From contig CAWKLL010000008.1 in the NCBI GenBank assembly GCA_963850255.1, forward strand, positions 1 to 64,000: 64,000 bases of DNA, given 5' to 3'. The DNA is from J054 sp963850255 (GTDB lineage Bacteria; Pseudomonadota; Gammaproteobacteria; Steroidobacterales; GCA-2729495). A program made the position numbers and the translations under genes. The notes beneath the pieces are model-generated. The model ran no database searches, was not told the DNA's origin, and saw nothing but the letters and a program-made list of their open reading frames with translations. Shown in pieces: positions 7,750 to 17,379 of this stretch. Numbering within the stretch: position 1 is the first letter of the stretch; every line of letters begins with the position of its first letter.

Positions 7750-10470
7750 ATGAGAAGCGGAGAAATCGACTTCCCGGATAAAGACATTCCGTTACGCGAG
7801 GATGTCAGTCTACTCGGTACGCTGGTCGGGCAAATGTTGTCTGAGCAGGGTGGCGAGGCGCTTTTCAGTAAGGTTGAAAAAGTTCGCCGCACGGCGATCG
7901 CGCGGCGCGAGGGTACGCCGGTTACCGACGATTTGGCAGCCCTGGTTCGTGGTCTGGAGGTGCCTGAGGCAATGAGCCTGGTGCGTGCCTTTTCTGCCTA
8001 TTTCCAGGTCGTCAATCTGGCCGAGCAGGTGCACCGGATACGCCGCCGGCGAGACTATCTGCGCGAGAACGACCAGCCACAGCCGCGTGGTATTCACGAC
8101 ACGATTGACCGTTTGGCCGCAGCCGGGCTCAGGCTCGATGACATGCAGGATTACCTGGGCGGCATTCTGTACGAACCGGTTTTTACCGCGCACCCGACCG
8201 AAGCCACCCGGCGTACATTGCTGGAGAAACAGCAAATCATTGCGAGGCGTCTGGTCGACCGGCTCGATCCGTCCCGCACACCGCAGGAAGAAGAGGCACT
8301 GCTGTCGCATATCCGCTCCGAGATCACGAGTGCCTGGCAGACGGTGGAACATCCCAGCGAACGGATGACCGTGCGCGATGAGCGCGAGAACGTGCTGTTC
8401 TTCCTGACCGATGTGATCTACCGGATCATTCCGGTGTTCTACGAGGATGTGGAAGACGCGCTGGTGCAGACTTATGGCGAGGCGGCGCGCGATATTCGCG
8501 TACCGCTGATGATTCGTTTTGCCAGTTGGGTCGGTGGCGACATGGACGGCAACCCGAATGTCGGCGCCACGAACGATACGCGATTCACTGGCCGATCAAC
8601 GGCAGCTGATTATTGCTCAATATCGCAGCCGACCTGGCTACACTATCGCGCCAGCTCAGCCAATCGGCGAAGCGTGTCGGTATCAACACGGAAGTCATCG
8701 ACCGGACGGAACAATACGCCGAGATGTTTCCGGCCGTTGCTGCAGCGATACATCGCCGGCATGGCGATATGTATTATCGGCGCCTGTTGCGGCTGATTGC
8801 TGCGCGTCTCGACGCGACGCAGACCGAGGACGCAGCACGGCTAACGACAGCGCCGATGAGTTTTTCGAAGATCTGCGCATGATTGCGCGCAGCCTGCGGG
8901 ACAATCAGGGACAGCATGCCGGCTTGTTTGCCATGCGCCGTTTGTTGCGCCGGGTCGAAGCATTCGGTTTTCATCTGGCGACTCTCGATGTTCGTCAGGA
9001 TGCGCTGGTGCACCGACGGGTGATCGGCCACATGCTCGGCGAACCGGATTGGCTGGAGATGAGTGCCGCAGACCGGACTGAGCGGCTGCAGCGCGCCCTG
9101 CAACGAACCGATGCCGGATTTCGACGAAGACGACGAATCGCCGTGACACGCTGGCAGTGTTTCAGGCGATCAGCGACAGCCAGGCTTTTTACGGTCCAAA
9201 TGCCATTGGTCCGTTCATCATCAGCATGACCCAGGGTGCCGACGATGTGCTGTCGGTGCTGGTCCTGGCGCACTGGGCCGGTCTGGTCTGACAGCGATCA
9301 CGGGATATCTCTGGATGTCGCGCCGTTGCTGGAAACCGTCGATGACCTGAAGAACGGCCCGGCCATCATGGAAACCCTGCTTGCGCGACAGTAGTTACCG
9401 CAATCATCTGAAACGAGCGAGGTCTACGTCAGGTCATCATGATCGGCTATTCCGACAGCAACAAGGACGGTGGTCTTGCCGCGTCACGCTGGGCATTGCG
9501 TAACGGTGAGAAAGCGCTGGTCCAGGTAATGCGCAACGCTGATGTGAGCCTGACTCTTTTTCATGGCCGCGGCGGTACGATCAGCCGCGGTGGCGGCAAG
9601 GTGCATCGCGCAGTGCTGGCCGCGCCCAGGGGGTCGGTCAACGGTCGTCTGCGCGTCACTGAACAAGGCGAGATTATTAACGCAAAATTCGGCGTGCGTG
9701 GCATTGCATTACGGATATTGGAACAGGCAGCCGGCGCCACGGCGCTCGCAACTTATATCGAACCAAAACAGCTACCAAAGTCGCTGCAATCACATGACGT
9801 GATGGAGCAGCTGGCCGATGTGGCGCGCAGTTGTTACCGCGAGCTGGTTTACGACACGCCTGAACTGGTCGACTACTTTCGTCAGACTACACCCATCGAT
9901 GTCATCGAGAGAATGCAGATCGGATCGCGGCCGGCCTCACGCCGTTCCGGAAAAGGTATTGAGAACCTGCGCGCCATACCCTGGGTTTTTGCCTGGACAC
10001 AGAGCCGGCTCGTGCTGCCGGGTTGGTACGGTGTCGGGCAGGGCCTGGAGGCTGTCGAAGAACAATTCGGCCTGGACCATTTGCGCAGTCTGCAACAGGA
10101 ATGGCCATTTTTTGCCAACCTGATCGACGATGTTGAGATGGTTATGGCCAAGGCCGATATGAATATTGCATCGTGTTATGCCGATCTGGCGGATGACGCC
10201 ATACGACCACTGTTCGACGATATCAGCGCGTCATTCGAACGCACGGTCGATATTGTTTTGCGGATCAAAAATTCCGAGAACCTGCTGGATGATGACCCGG
10301 CATTGCAACGGTCAATACGCTTGCGTAACCCATATACCGACCCGATCAGTTTGTTGCAGGTCGATCTGCTGCAGCGCTGGCGTGAAACCGACCGCACCGA
10401 TAAGCAGCTACTCGAAGCATTGTTCGCCAGCGTCAGGGGCATCGCGCAGGCCCTGCAAAACACCGGCTAG
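7750..10470 (+). pseudogene. ppc: Phosphoenolpyruvate carboxylase, multiply frameshifted
   Basis: Full-length span for PEP carboxylase, which makes oxaloacetate from PEP and bicarbonate. The N-terminal frame has the catalytic-histidine motif FTAHPTEATRRT and WVGGDMDGNPNV; the C-terminal frame has MIGYSDSNKDGG, FHGRGGTISRGGG, RAIPWVFAWTQ and the usual end (LRNPYTDPISLLQVDLL ... NTG). Between about 8577 and 9420 the reading frame shifts at least eight times, yet GPFIISMTQGADDVLSVLVLA and SLDVAPLLETVDDL stay intact. An ATG at 7750 follows AAAAGAGAGCAGC. Dense shifts with conserved residues favour consensus errors over long decay. It lies between tRNA-Gly and a tRNA-Gly fragment. Confidence 0.85.
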
Positions 10471-10544
10471 CGCCACGCTAGCGACACCGATGTTGTCGGC
10501 AAAACCGGCCAGCCACTGACACGGAATCGAGTCTTTATCTTCGG

Positions 10545-10588
10545 TTTCCCAAGCTGATGACGAGGGTTCGATTCCCTTCACCCGTTCC
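10545..10588 (+). repeat. tRNA-Gly 3' fragment (candidate att site)
   Basis: Matches the 3' half of the tRNA-Gly at 7387 from the anticodon loop to the acceptor (TTCCCAAGCT, then GACGAGGGTTCGATTCCCTT, then a slightly altered CACCCGTTCC). The 5' half is absent. Same orientation as the complete gene 3.1 kb upstream, as expected for the far attachment site of an island carrying the yajQ debris and ppc. The following 10589-10942 shows no gene. Confidence 0.75.
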
Positions 10589-10942
10589 GTAAATCACCTG
10601 GGGTTCGCAGTGGAACGCCAGCAAGCCAGGATTTGGCAAAGTCCATTACCTGACGAGCCCGGCTCCCGGCACCTCAGGTTCACGGCGCTCACGGGTCACA
10701 GGCTGTATCCCCGATAGCCGTGAAGAGTGCGGCCAAATATACTAATGTGAACTACTACTTCGATGCTGTCAGCTTGCATACGCCGTGATCTGGCCGGCAA
10801 AAAACAACTGTTTAAAAAGGGTATACCGCTGACGTGATCCGATCGCTGCTTAACGTACTCAAAATCGCCCGGGTCGCTGCGAGCAGATGGATTCCGCCGG
10901 CGCTGGCCTACGGGTCTCGGAAATCTCACCGCCAGGGTAATT

Positions 10943-12106
10943 GTGTCTGAGCCGGTTGTTCTGATTATCAATAGTGGTTCGTCAAGCCTGAAGTTTGCGA
11001 TCTTCAGGCAGACGCGACCACTGCATCTGCTCTACCGGGGCAGCATCACGGCAATCGGATCGACTGGCCGTTTTCAGGTCGGCGATCCTGAGGGCCACAC
11101 GGTGCAAGACCATGAGACCGCGGTCGCCGATCACGACCATGCATTAAATGCGCTGCTCGAGTGGCTGAATCAACAAGCCGCATCGCTCGACCTGGTCGCC
11201 GCCGGCCATCGCATCGTGCATGGCGGCGAACGCTTTCATGATTCGGTACTGATTACCGACGATGTGATGGCCTATCTCGACACGCTGGTTCCGTTAGCGC
11301 CCAATCATCAGCCCAACGGCTTGCAGGGGGTTGTCGCGTTGCGCAGTCTGCTTCCAGACCTGCGTCAGGCCGCCTGTTTCGACACCGCTTTTCATCGAAC
11401 CCGGCCGGCCGTGGAGCAACGTTTTGCCCTGCCGGAACGGCCTGAGCTGAAGGGCGTACTAAGGTATGGGTTTCACGGACTATCTTACGAATACATCGCG
11501 ACGGTTCTACCCGAATACCTTGGCGAAAAAGCGGAGGGAAAGATCGTCGTTATGCACCTGGGCAACGGCGCCAGTTTGTGCGCCATTCATAAGCGCCGCA
11601 GTGTCGCCACGACCATGACATTCACCCCCCTCGATGGAATCCCCATGGGAACGCGCTGTGGATCCCTTGATCCGGGCGTGGTTTTGTACCTGCTGAGACA
11701 GGGAATGCAGCCCGATGAATTAATGAAATTGCTGTATTTCGAGTCAGGTTTGCTGGGCGTCTCGGGCATCAGCGGCGACATGGGCACATTGCTGGATCAG
11801 GACAGCTCGGGGGCCCGGAAGGCTATCGAGCATTTCGTCCACTACACGGTGCGCGCCATCGGCTCGCTGGCGGCAACGCTCGGAGGGCTGGATGCGATTG
11901 TATTTACCGCTGGTATCGGGGAGCATGCCGCTCCGATTCGTGCAGCGATTGTTCAGCGTTGCGCGTGGCTCGGGCTTGATCTGGACGAGGAAGCCAACAG
12001 GTTGGGAAAGGACTGCATCAATCGACCGGGCAGCGGAATACAGGCCTGGATCATCCCGACGGACGAAGAGCGAATGATCGCCGAACATACCGTGCGCCTT
12101 CTATAA
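10943..12106 (+). CDS. ackA: Acetate kinase
   Basis: 387 residues, the usual acetate kinase length, starting at GTG 10943. Family motifs are intact: LIINSGSSSLKFAIF at the N-terminus, GHRIVHGGERF, the phosphate-binding HLGNGASLCAI and GTRCGSLDPG. It interconverts acetyl phosphate plus ADP with acetate plus ATP in the cytoplasm. The phosphoketolase gene follows on the same strand after about 80 bases. Phosphoketolase makes acetyl phosphate, so the pair forms a short ATP-yielding route from sugar phosphates. Confidence 0.95.
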   Translation: MSEPVVLIINSGSSSLKFAIFRQTRPLHLLYRGSITAIGSTGRFQVGDPEGHTVQDHETAVADHDHALNALLEWLNQQAASLDLVAAGHRIVHGGERFHDSVLITDDVMAYLDTLVPLAPNHQPNGLQGVVALRSLLPDLRQAACFDTAFHRTRPAVEQRFALPERPELKGVLRYGFHGLSYEYIATVLPEYLGEKAEGKIVVMHLGNGASLCAIHKRRSVATTMTFTPLDGIPMGTRCGSLDPGVVLYLLRQGMQPDELMKLLYFESGLLGVSGISGDMGTLLDQDSSGARKAIEHFVHYTVRAIGSLAATLGGLDAIVFTAGIGEHAAPIRAAIVQRCAWLGLDLDEEANRLGKDCINRPGSGIQAWIIPTDEERMIAEHTVRLL

Positions 12107-12185
12107 GTAGAACGCCTTACGAGGTTTTTACACCGGACGGCTACATTTGACGCGCAGAAATCCAGACGCACATCAGGAGATGAGC

Positions 12186-14573
12186 ATGGCGGAAACCGCG
12201 ATGGTTACGAAAAACGGACCACTTTCCCAGGATGAGCTGGCCAGGACCCATGCTTACTGGCGGGCGTGCAACTACCTGGCAGCGGGCATGATCTATCTGC
12301 AGGACAATCCCTTGTTACGGGAACCGTTGAAACCCGAGCACATAAAAAAGCGCTTGCTTGGCCACTGGGGCGCAAGCCCGGGGCTGTCCTTCATGTATGT
12401 GCACCTGAACCGCATTATCAAGGCGCACGATCAAAGCGCGATCTTTCTGGCCGGTCCCGGCCACGGCGCTCCGGGTGTTCTTGCACCGGTGTATCTGGAG
12501 GGCACGTACTCCGAAACCTATCCTGAAAAGAGCGAAGACGCCGAAGGCATGCGTCGGTTCTTCAAGCAGTTCTCGTTCCCGGGCGGCATCGGCAGCCACT
12601 GCACGCCGGAGACACCGGGGTCAATCCACGAAGGCGGTGAGCTTGGTTACAGCGTGTCCCATGCTTTCGGGGCGGCGTTCGACAATCCAGATCTGCTCGT
12701 CGCGGTGGCGGTGGGCGACGGCGAGTCCGAGACCGGACCGCTGGCCACCTCCTGGCATTCGAACAAGTTCCTGAACCCGCAGCGCGACGGCGCGGTGCTG
12801 CCGATCCTTCATCTCAACGGATACAAGATCAACAACCCGACCATCTTGTCGCGAATCTCCCACGAGGAACTCGATCAACTGTTCCGCGGCTACGGTTGGG
12901 TGCCACATTTCGTTGAGGGCGATGACCCTCAGATCATGCACCAGTTAATGGCTGCGACCATGGATCAGTGCCTGGCCGATATCCGGGCGATACAAACCGA
13001 GGCGCGGTCCGGCGGCACGGTTACTCGCGGCCGCTGGCCCATGATCGTGCTGCGCAGCCCGAAGGGCTGGACCGGGCCGAAGGAAGTGGACGGGCACACG
13101 GTCGAGGGCTACTGGCGTTCGCACCAGGTGCCAATGGGCGGTATGCGCGAAAACCCGAAGCATCTCGCCGCGCTCGAGTCGTGGATGAAGAGCTACAAAC
13201 CCGATGAGTTGTTTGACGAAACGGGCGCGCTGATCCCCGAACTCAAGGCGCTGGCGCCTGAGAACTTGCGGCGGATGAGCGCAAACCCCGTCACCAATGG
13301 TGGTCTGCTTCGCAAGGCCCTGCGCATGCCGGATTTTCGCGAATACGCAGTACCGGTACCCAAACCGGCCACGACCGATGCCATGAACACGCCGCCGCTC
13401 GGTGAGTTCCTGCGCGACATTATGCGTCGCAACATGAAGAACTTCCGCGTCTTTGGCCCGGACGAGAACAGCTCTAACAAGCTGCAGGCGATTTACGAGG
13501 TCAGCAAGAAACTCTGGCTGGCGGACTATCTGCCGGTGGACGAAGACGGTGGCGAACTGTCACCCGACGGCCGAGTTCTGGAGATGCTGTCCGAGCATAC
13601 GCTGGAAGGCTGGTACGAAGGCTATGTCCTGTCCGGACGCCACGGTTTCTTCGCCACCTACGAGGCCTTCGTCCACGTCATCGACTCGATGTACAACCAG
13701 CACGCCAAGTGGCTGGCCATCTGCAACGAGATACCATGGCGTGCGCGGGTGTCCTCGATCAATCTTTTAATCACTTCGACAGTGTGGCGCCAGGATCACA
13801 ACGGATTCACGCACCAGGATCCGGGATTCCTCGATGTGGTCGTCAACAAGAATCCGGAAGTAACGCGCATCTATCTGCCGCCGGACGCCAATTCGCTGTT
13901 GTCGGTGGCGGACCACTGCTTGCGCAGCAGGGATAACATCAACGTCATCGTCTGCGACAAGCAGCAGCATCTGCAGTTCATGGACATGGATGCCGCGGTG
14001 GAGCATTGCACAAAGGGCATCGGCATCTGGGACTGGGCGAGTAACGATCAGGGTTTCGAACCGGATGTGGTTATGGTCGGTTGCGGCGATATCCCCACGA
14101 AGGAGGCGCTCGCTGCCACGGCATTGCTGCGCGAGAACTTCCCGGACCTCAAGATTCGTTTTATCAATGTTGTCGACCTGTTTCGCATGCAGCCCGCTGG
14201 CGAGCATCCGCACGGGATGTCAGACCGGGACTTCGACAGCATGTTCACCCTGGACAAGCCGATCATCTTCTGTTTCCACGGCTATCCGTGGTTGATTCAC
14301 CGGCTGGCCTACCGACGCACGAACCACGGCAACCTGCACGTGCGCGGGTACAAAGAGAAGGGCAACATCAATACGCCGCTGGAACTGGCGATCAACAACG
14401 AGATCGACCGGTTCAGCCTGGCTATTGACGTGATCGATCGGGTGCCGAGACTTAAGGTGGCCGGCGCGCACGTCAAGGAGAAGCTGCGCGGCATGCAGAT
14501 CGAGTGCCGTCACTACGCGCACACTCACGGTACGGATTCACCCGAGATGAGCCACTGGCACTGGCCCTATTGA
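12186..14573 (+). CDS. xfp: Phosphoketolase (xylulose-5-P/fructose-6-P)
   Basis: 795 residues from ATG 12186, chosen because AGGAG at 12175-12179 is well spaced for it; the ATG at 12180 is too close and 12147 extends without support. Phosphoketolase landmarks are clear: GHWGASPGLSF, GPGHGAPG, the ThDP region VAVGDGESETGPLATSW and LNGYKINNPT, and C-terminal HPHGMSDRDFDSMFT and RGYKEKGNINTP. It splits xylulose-5-phosphate or fructose-6-phosphate with phosphate to acetyl phosphate. It is directly downstream of ackA. The gene is intact, unlike neighbouring ppc. Confidence 0.95.
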   Translation: MAETAMVTKNGPLSQDELARTHAYWRACNYLAAGMIYLQDNPLLREPLKPEHIKKRLLGHWGASPGLSFMYVHLNRIIKAHDQSAIFLAGPGHGAPGVLAPVYLEGTYSETYPEKSEDAEGMRRFFKQFSFPGGIGSHCTPETPGSIHEGGELGYSVSHAFGAAFDNPDLLVAVAVGDGESETGPLATSWHSNKFLNPQRDGAVLPILHLNGYKINNPTILSRISHEELDQLFRGYGWVPHFVEGDDPQIMHQLMAATMDQCLADIRAIQTEARSGGTVTRGRWPMIVLRSPKGWTGPKEVDGHTVEGYWRSHQVPMGGMRENPKHLAALESWMKSYKPDELFDETGALIPELKALAPENLRRMSANPVTNGGLLRKALRMPDFREYAVPVPKPATTDAMNTPPLGEFLRDIMRRNMKNFRVFGPDENSSNKLQAIYEVSKKLWLADYLPVDEDGGELSPDGRVLEMLSEHTLEGWYEGYVLSGRHGFFATYEAFVHVIDSMYNQHAKWLAICNEIPWRARVSSINLLITSTVWRQDHNGFTHQDPGFLDVVVNKNPEVTRIYLPPDANSLLSVADHCLRSRDNINVIVCDKQQHLQFMDMDAAVEHCTKGIGIWDWASNDQGFEPDVVMVGCGDIPTKEALAATALLRENFPDLKIRFINVVDLFRMQPAGEHPHGMSDRDFDSMFTLDKPIIFCFHGYPWLIHRLAYRRTNHGNLHVRGYKEKGNINTPLELAINNEIDRFSLAIDVIDRVPRLKVAGAHVKEKLRGMQIECRHYAHTHGTDSPEMSHWHWPY

Positions 14574-14724
14574 GTGATGCGATGACCGGCATAACAGGCC
14601 AAGTTGCGTGAAGCTTGTCCTGCGGCCTCGGAAAATTGCAGCTCTGGCTGATTTATTGGCGGCTATTTGGCATAGTGATCATTCACGCGTAAACATGAAT
14701 AGCGATCCAGCGGAAGAGGGCAGA

Positions 14725-15050
14725 ATGAAACTATTAACGCTACCGATCATGCTTATCTTCTTGTGTGCATGTGGCACGCAAGAAACCTCGACGGGTATGA
14801 CCCAGGTTGAAACTGAATCGGAAATGGAGTGTTCCAGGGACTTGCGAAACCATTCACGGCGGAACAGTTCGCGGATGTGGCGCCGGGCCGAGCGGAGCAA
14901 CACGTTCGGGGTCACTTATTGCCAAATGTGTCGACGACGCTTATACGGCGCTCAGAAGTTGCTATCTGACCTGCAAATAGGCGAGGCAACGCTTTTTCGA
15001 TGTTAAGCCGGCCCGGATGAACATCGAGCAAAAATCAAAGCCTGTGTAAG
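14725..15050 (+). pseudogene. Small cysteine-rich lipoprotein, frameshifted
   Basis: ATG 14725 gives a lipoprotein signal (MKLLTLPIMLIFLCACG, with a lipobox around LCAC). The signal-peptide frame runs to 15006 with an arginine-rich tail that looks wrong. Another frame gives a more natural ending, IAKCVDDAYTALRSCYLTC, typical of small cysteine-containing envelope proteins. I infer a frameshift near 14835-14900. The end is approximate and the function unknown. Confidence 0.4.
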
Positions 15051-15093
15051 CGGCGCTCCTGCTCAGGCAGTGCAGCGGGACCTGAGAAGACGT

Positions 15094-15606
15094 CTAGCCT
15101 TTCAGGATCTTTCTCAGGCGATAGATACACCCGGCGATTGTCAGCAAGCCTGTTGCGCCCATAACGAATGCGGCGGTATCAGCTTCTTCGAGGTTCGCCG
15201 ACTTTCTCAATGCCATCAGGACGATGGCCAGGTACCAGATGCCAACAGCGAGGCCAAGTGCGGGCACCCAACGAGGAACTCCGGGCCCCCATACTCCGAT
15301 CGACCATCCGATCAAATACGGCAATATGAGGACTCCCCACCAGATTGACAGCCCTGATGTTCCGCCAAAGCCGCCGGCAACGCTCAGGCCCCACAATGCC
15401 GATACACCGATTGAAATCAGCGCTAGCGACCACAACCGGAAAATAAGTAATTGTTTTTTCCCCTGGCCGAGAAAGGTACCGAGCGCGACCAGTCCGCTAC
15501 CTGGCAGAATCAGGAGCGATCCCTCCATAGGGTCGATGGCCCCAATTAGCATCGCGATGTAGCCTGCTGGAATCAGGAGCTGTGATGACCGGCTGACTGT
15601 ATTCAT
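15094..15606 (-). CDS. Hypothetical multi-pass membrane protein
   Basis: 170 residues, ATG 15606, with about five hydrophobic segments (near residues 10-26, 30-46, 54-70, 85-105, 112-128) and a sixth near 145-160. No motif recognised. The segment SIWWGVLILPYLIGWSIGVW is unusually rich in tryptophan and glycine. It ends facing the lipoprotein gene, and its start is 7 bases from a family A palindromic repeat. Confidence 0.6.
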   Translation of the reverse strand: MNTVSRSSQLLIPAGYIAMLIGAIDPMEGSLLILPGSGLVALGTFLGQGKKQLLIFRLWSLALISIGVSALWGLSVAGGFGGTSGLSIWWGVLILPYLIGWSIGVWGPGVPRWVPALGLAVGIWYLAIVLMALRKSANLEEADTAAFVMGATGLLTIAGCIYRLRKILKG

Positions 15607-15612
15607 ATGTCG

Positions 15613-15694
15613 GAAAAGGTGCCGGGTCTATTTTGTGCCACGTTACTTGCAGCTTCCAAATAGCTCCAAAAAAAATAGACCCGGCACCTTTTTT
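15613..15694. repeat. Palindromic repeat family A, copy 2
   Basis: The best-preserved copy: the forward arm GAAAAGGTGCCGGGTCTATTTT (15613-15634) and the inverse arm AAAATAGACCCGGCACCTTTT (about 15671-15691) are separated by about 36 unique bases. The element could fold into a long hairpin. Its right end abuts the truncated aspA fragment, suggesting that its insertion or a linked deletion cut that gene. Confidence 0.75.
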
Positions 15695-15699
15695 GGGTC

Positions 15700-15981
15700 A
15701 AAGATAGCATCGGTGTAATTACCGCATTCAGCCCGCACATCGACTACGAGAATGTGACGCGCGTCGCCGCTCGCGCGCTGGTGGAAAAGCGCGGCGTCGT
15801 GGAAATCATCAGCGAAGAAGGGCTGCTGGACGATTCGCATATCGACGCGATCATGCATCCGACGAATCTGACCGGCCCGAGCCTGTTGCTCGGCGTGACG
15901 TTCGATGAGGCCGATCGCACGCATGCGCACCTGACGTTTGATCCCGACATGAAGTCGCCGGACGATTCCTCTAACACCTAA
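15700..15981 (+). pseudogene. aspA: Aspartate ammonia-lyase 3' fragment
   Basis: An open frame without a start continues from the repeat to TAA at 15979-15981. Its first ~60 residues match the C-terminal domain of aspartase/fumarase-type lyases: SIGVITAFSPHIDYEN, RVAARALVEKRGVVEII, EEGLLDDSHIDAIMHPTNLTGP. The rest of the enzyme (about 400 residues) is missing, so it is gene debris. It lies 9 bases from a tRNA-Gly on the other strand, paralleling the yajQ remnant beside the first tRNA-Gly. Confidence 0.65.
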
Positions 15982-15990
15982 AGGCCTGGA

Positions 15991-16065
15991 TGGAGCAGGT
16001 GAAGGGAATCGAACCCTCATCATCAGCCTGGGAAGCTGAGGTAATGGCCACTATACGACGCCCGC
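15991..16065 (-). tRNA. tRNA-Gly (anticodon CCC), second copy
   Basis: Minus-strand cloverleaf of 75 nt with encoded CCA (TGG on the plus strand at 15991-15993). The anticodon stem TCAGC/GCTGA holds the loop TTCCCAG, giving CCC. The acceptor 5' strand GCGGGCG against CACCTGC leaves a G-U pair and one C-A mismatch, so it may be weakened. It differs from the first copy in the D loop and anticodon stem, so it is a diverged paralogue or was brought in by an element. Confidence 0.85.
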
Positions 16066-16071
16066 TCCAAT

Positions 16072-17241
16072 CTAGAACCCTAACTCATCTTCCAGTGAGT
16101 CCGCCTCGCTCTTGAAACTTTCCTTTTGTTCGGGCGTCTTTTCCATCGATCGTTTGAATTCTTCCGCGGACTGTTTCAGTTCATCGACCCGCTGTTCCAT
16201 CTTTTGCTCACGTTCAGCGCGCTGTGCCTCCAGAGCGGGCTGAAACGCTTCGCGTGCGATCTGCGCGCTGGCTATCTTTTGCTCGGCATCTGCGAGTTTG
16301 AAGTAGTTGATCGCGGCATCGTAATATTGGTCGCGGACCTCCAGTTCTTGCTTGGTGTCGGTAGCGCGCGTCACCAGGGTATCGCCACGTTTGATGGCTC
16401 GTGACTTCAGCGCCGCCGGCGCCGCGGGCGCGATCCAGTCGACCCACGCCCGGCCATCGCTGAGTTGCACGGCCGACTGGTTCGCCCTGAAAACGATCAT
16501 GCGCGTTTCGCGATCGCCCGGCATCGCGCCGTCAACGCCGAGAAAGGACCCCGTGACCGCCTCCGTCATCGTCATTGTGTCGTCTACTGTGGTTTGCAGC
16601 TCCGAAGCCGGACCATTAACGGTCTGCTCCTCTTGCTGCAGCAGCGCCGCAGCCTTGGCGCTTGATTCCTTGACCAATTTGTCGAGCTGGTCGGTGTACA
16701 CGGCCAGCGTTTCGGTTTCTTCCGGTATCAGGCCATAGCCGTTCTCGACCGAGTAGTTCATGCGCTCGATATATTTGCGTAGCGCTGGCCCGGCCTGTGC
16801 CACCAATTTCGGATTGACCGGATTGTTCAGCACGCGCTTCACGTCATCGAGGTTGCGGCCCATCAAGTACTTGTCGGCCACGCGGTATCGAACGGCGGCG
16901 TTGTTCTGTGCTCTTTGTTCTTCCGACTGGCCCAACGGGCGGTACGCTTTCTGTCGAAGCCGAAACACTCGCGTTCGCACCGCCTTTCCGGCACATTCGA
17001 AGTCGACGTATTGGCCGCCGGCACCGAAACTAATAATGCTGCTACCGATAGCCATGAGCTCCGCGGCCGAGTCGTAATTCCCGCTGTTGATTTCCGTCTG
17101 AGCCTGGTCCAGGGTCTTGTTTATCGACTGCGGCGCTCCGGCCGGCATCGATTCGCAGCCGAATTTCTGGGCAGCGACGGGCTGACTCGCAACCAGGCCT
17201 GCTAAAACACTGAGAATAATTGCCGTGGGCTGTGCGCGCAT
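16072..17241 (-). CDS. Secreted coiled-coil protein of unknown function
   Basis: 389 residues with an N-terminal signal peptide (MRAQPTAIILSVLAGLVASQ, cleavage after about PVAAQ). The mature part is largely helical, with TPR-like stretches (INSGNYDSAAELMAIGSS) and a C-terminal charged coiled coil from about residue 320 (AQRAEREQKMEQRVDELK). No catalytic motif seen. It is probably periplasmic. It is divergent from the DUF4412-like gene at 17380, with 138 bases between them. Confidence 0.6.
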   Translation of the reverse strand: MRAQPTAIILSVLAGLVASQPVAAQKFGCESMPAGAPQSINKTLDQAQTEINSGNYDSAAELMAIGSSIISFGAGGQYVDFECAGKAVRTRVFRLRQKAYRPLGQSEEQRAQNNAAVRYRVADKYLMGRNLDDVKRVLNNPVNPKLVAQAGPALRKYIERMNYSVENGYGLIPEETETLAVYTDQLDKLVKESSAKAAALLQQEEQTVNGPASELQTTVDDTMTMTEAVTGSFLGVDGAMPGDRETRMIVFRANQSAVQLSDGRAWVDWIAPAAPAALKSRAIKRGDTLVTRATDTKQELEVRDQYYDAAINYFKLADAEQKIASAQIAREAFQPALEAQRAEREQKMEQRVDELKQSAEEFKRSMEKTPEQKESFKSEADSLEDELGF

Positions 17242-17379
17242 GCCGTTTTCCCCTTGTTGTTGTTGCGCTTCAGTAAGGATACACGAGCTCGGCTTGACTC
17301 GGGTAAGCCGCGGATCTAGCCTGTCTGAAGCACCTAACTTAAACAGGGCGACCGCCTGTCGGCGGCATCGGAGCTAGTC

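Noticed and set aside
7750..10470. Programmed frameshifting in ppc
   Set aside because: About eight shifts in under 1 kb with no slippery sequence pattern; errors or decay fit better.
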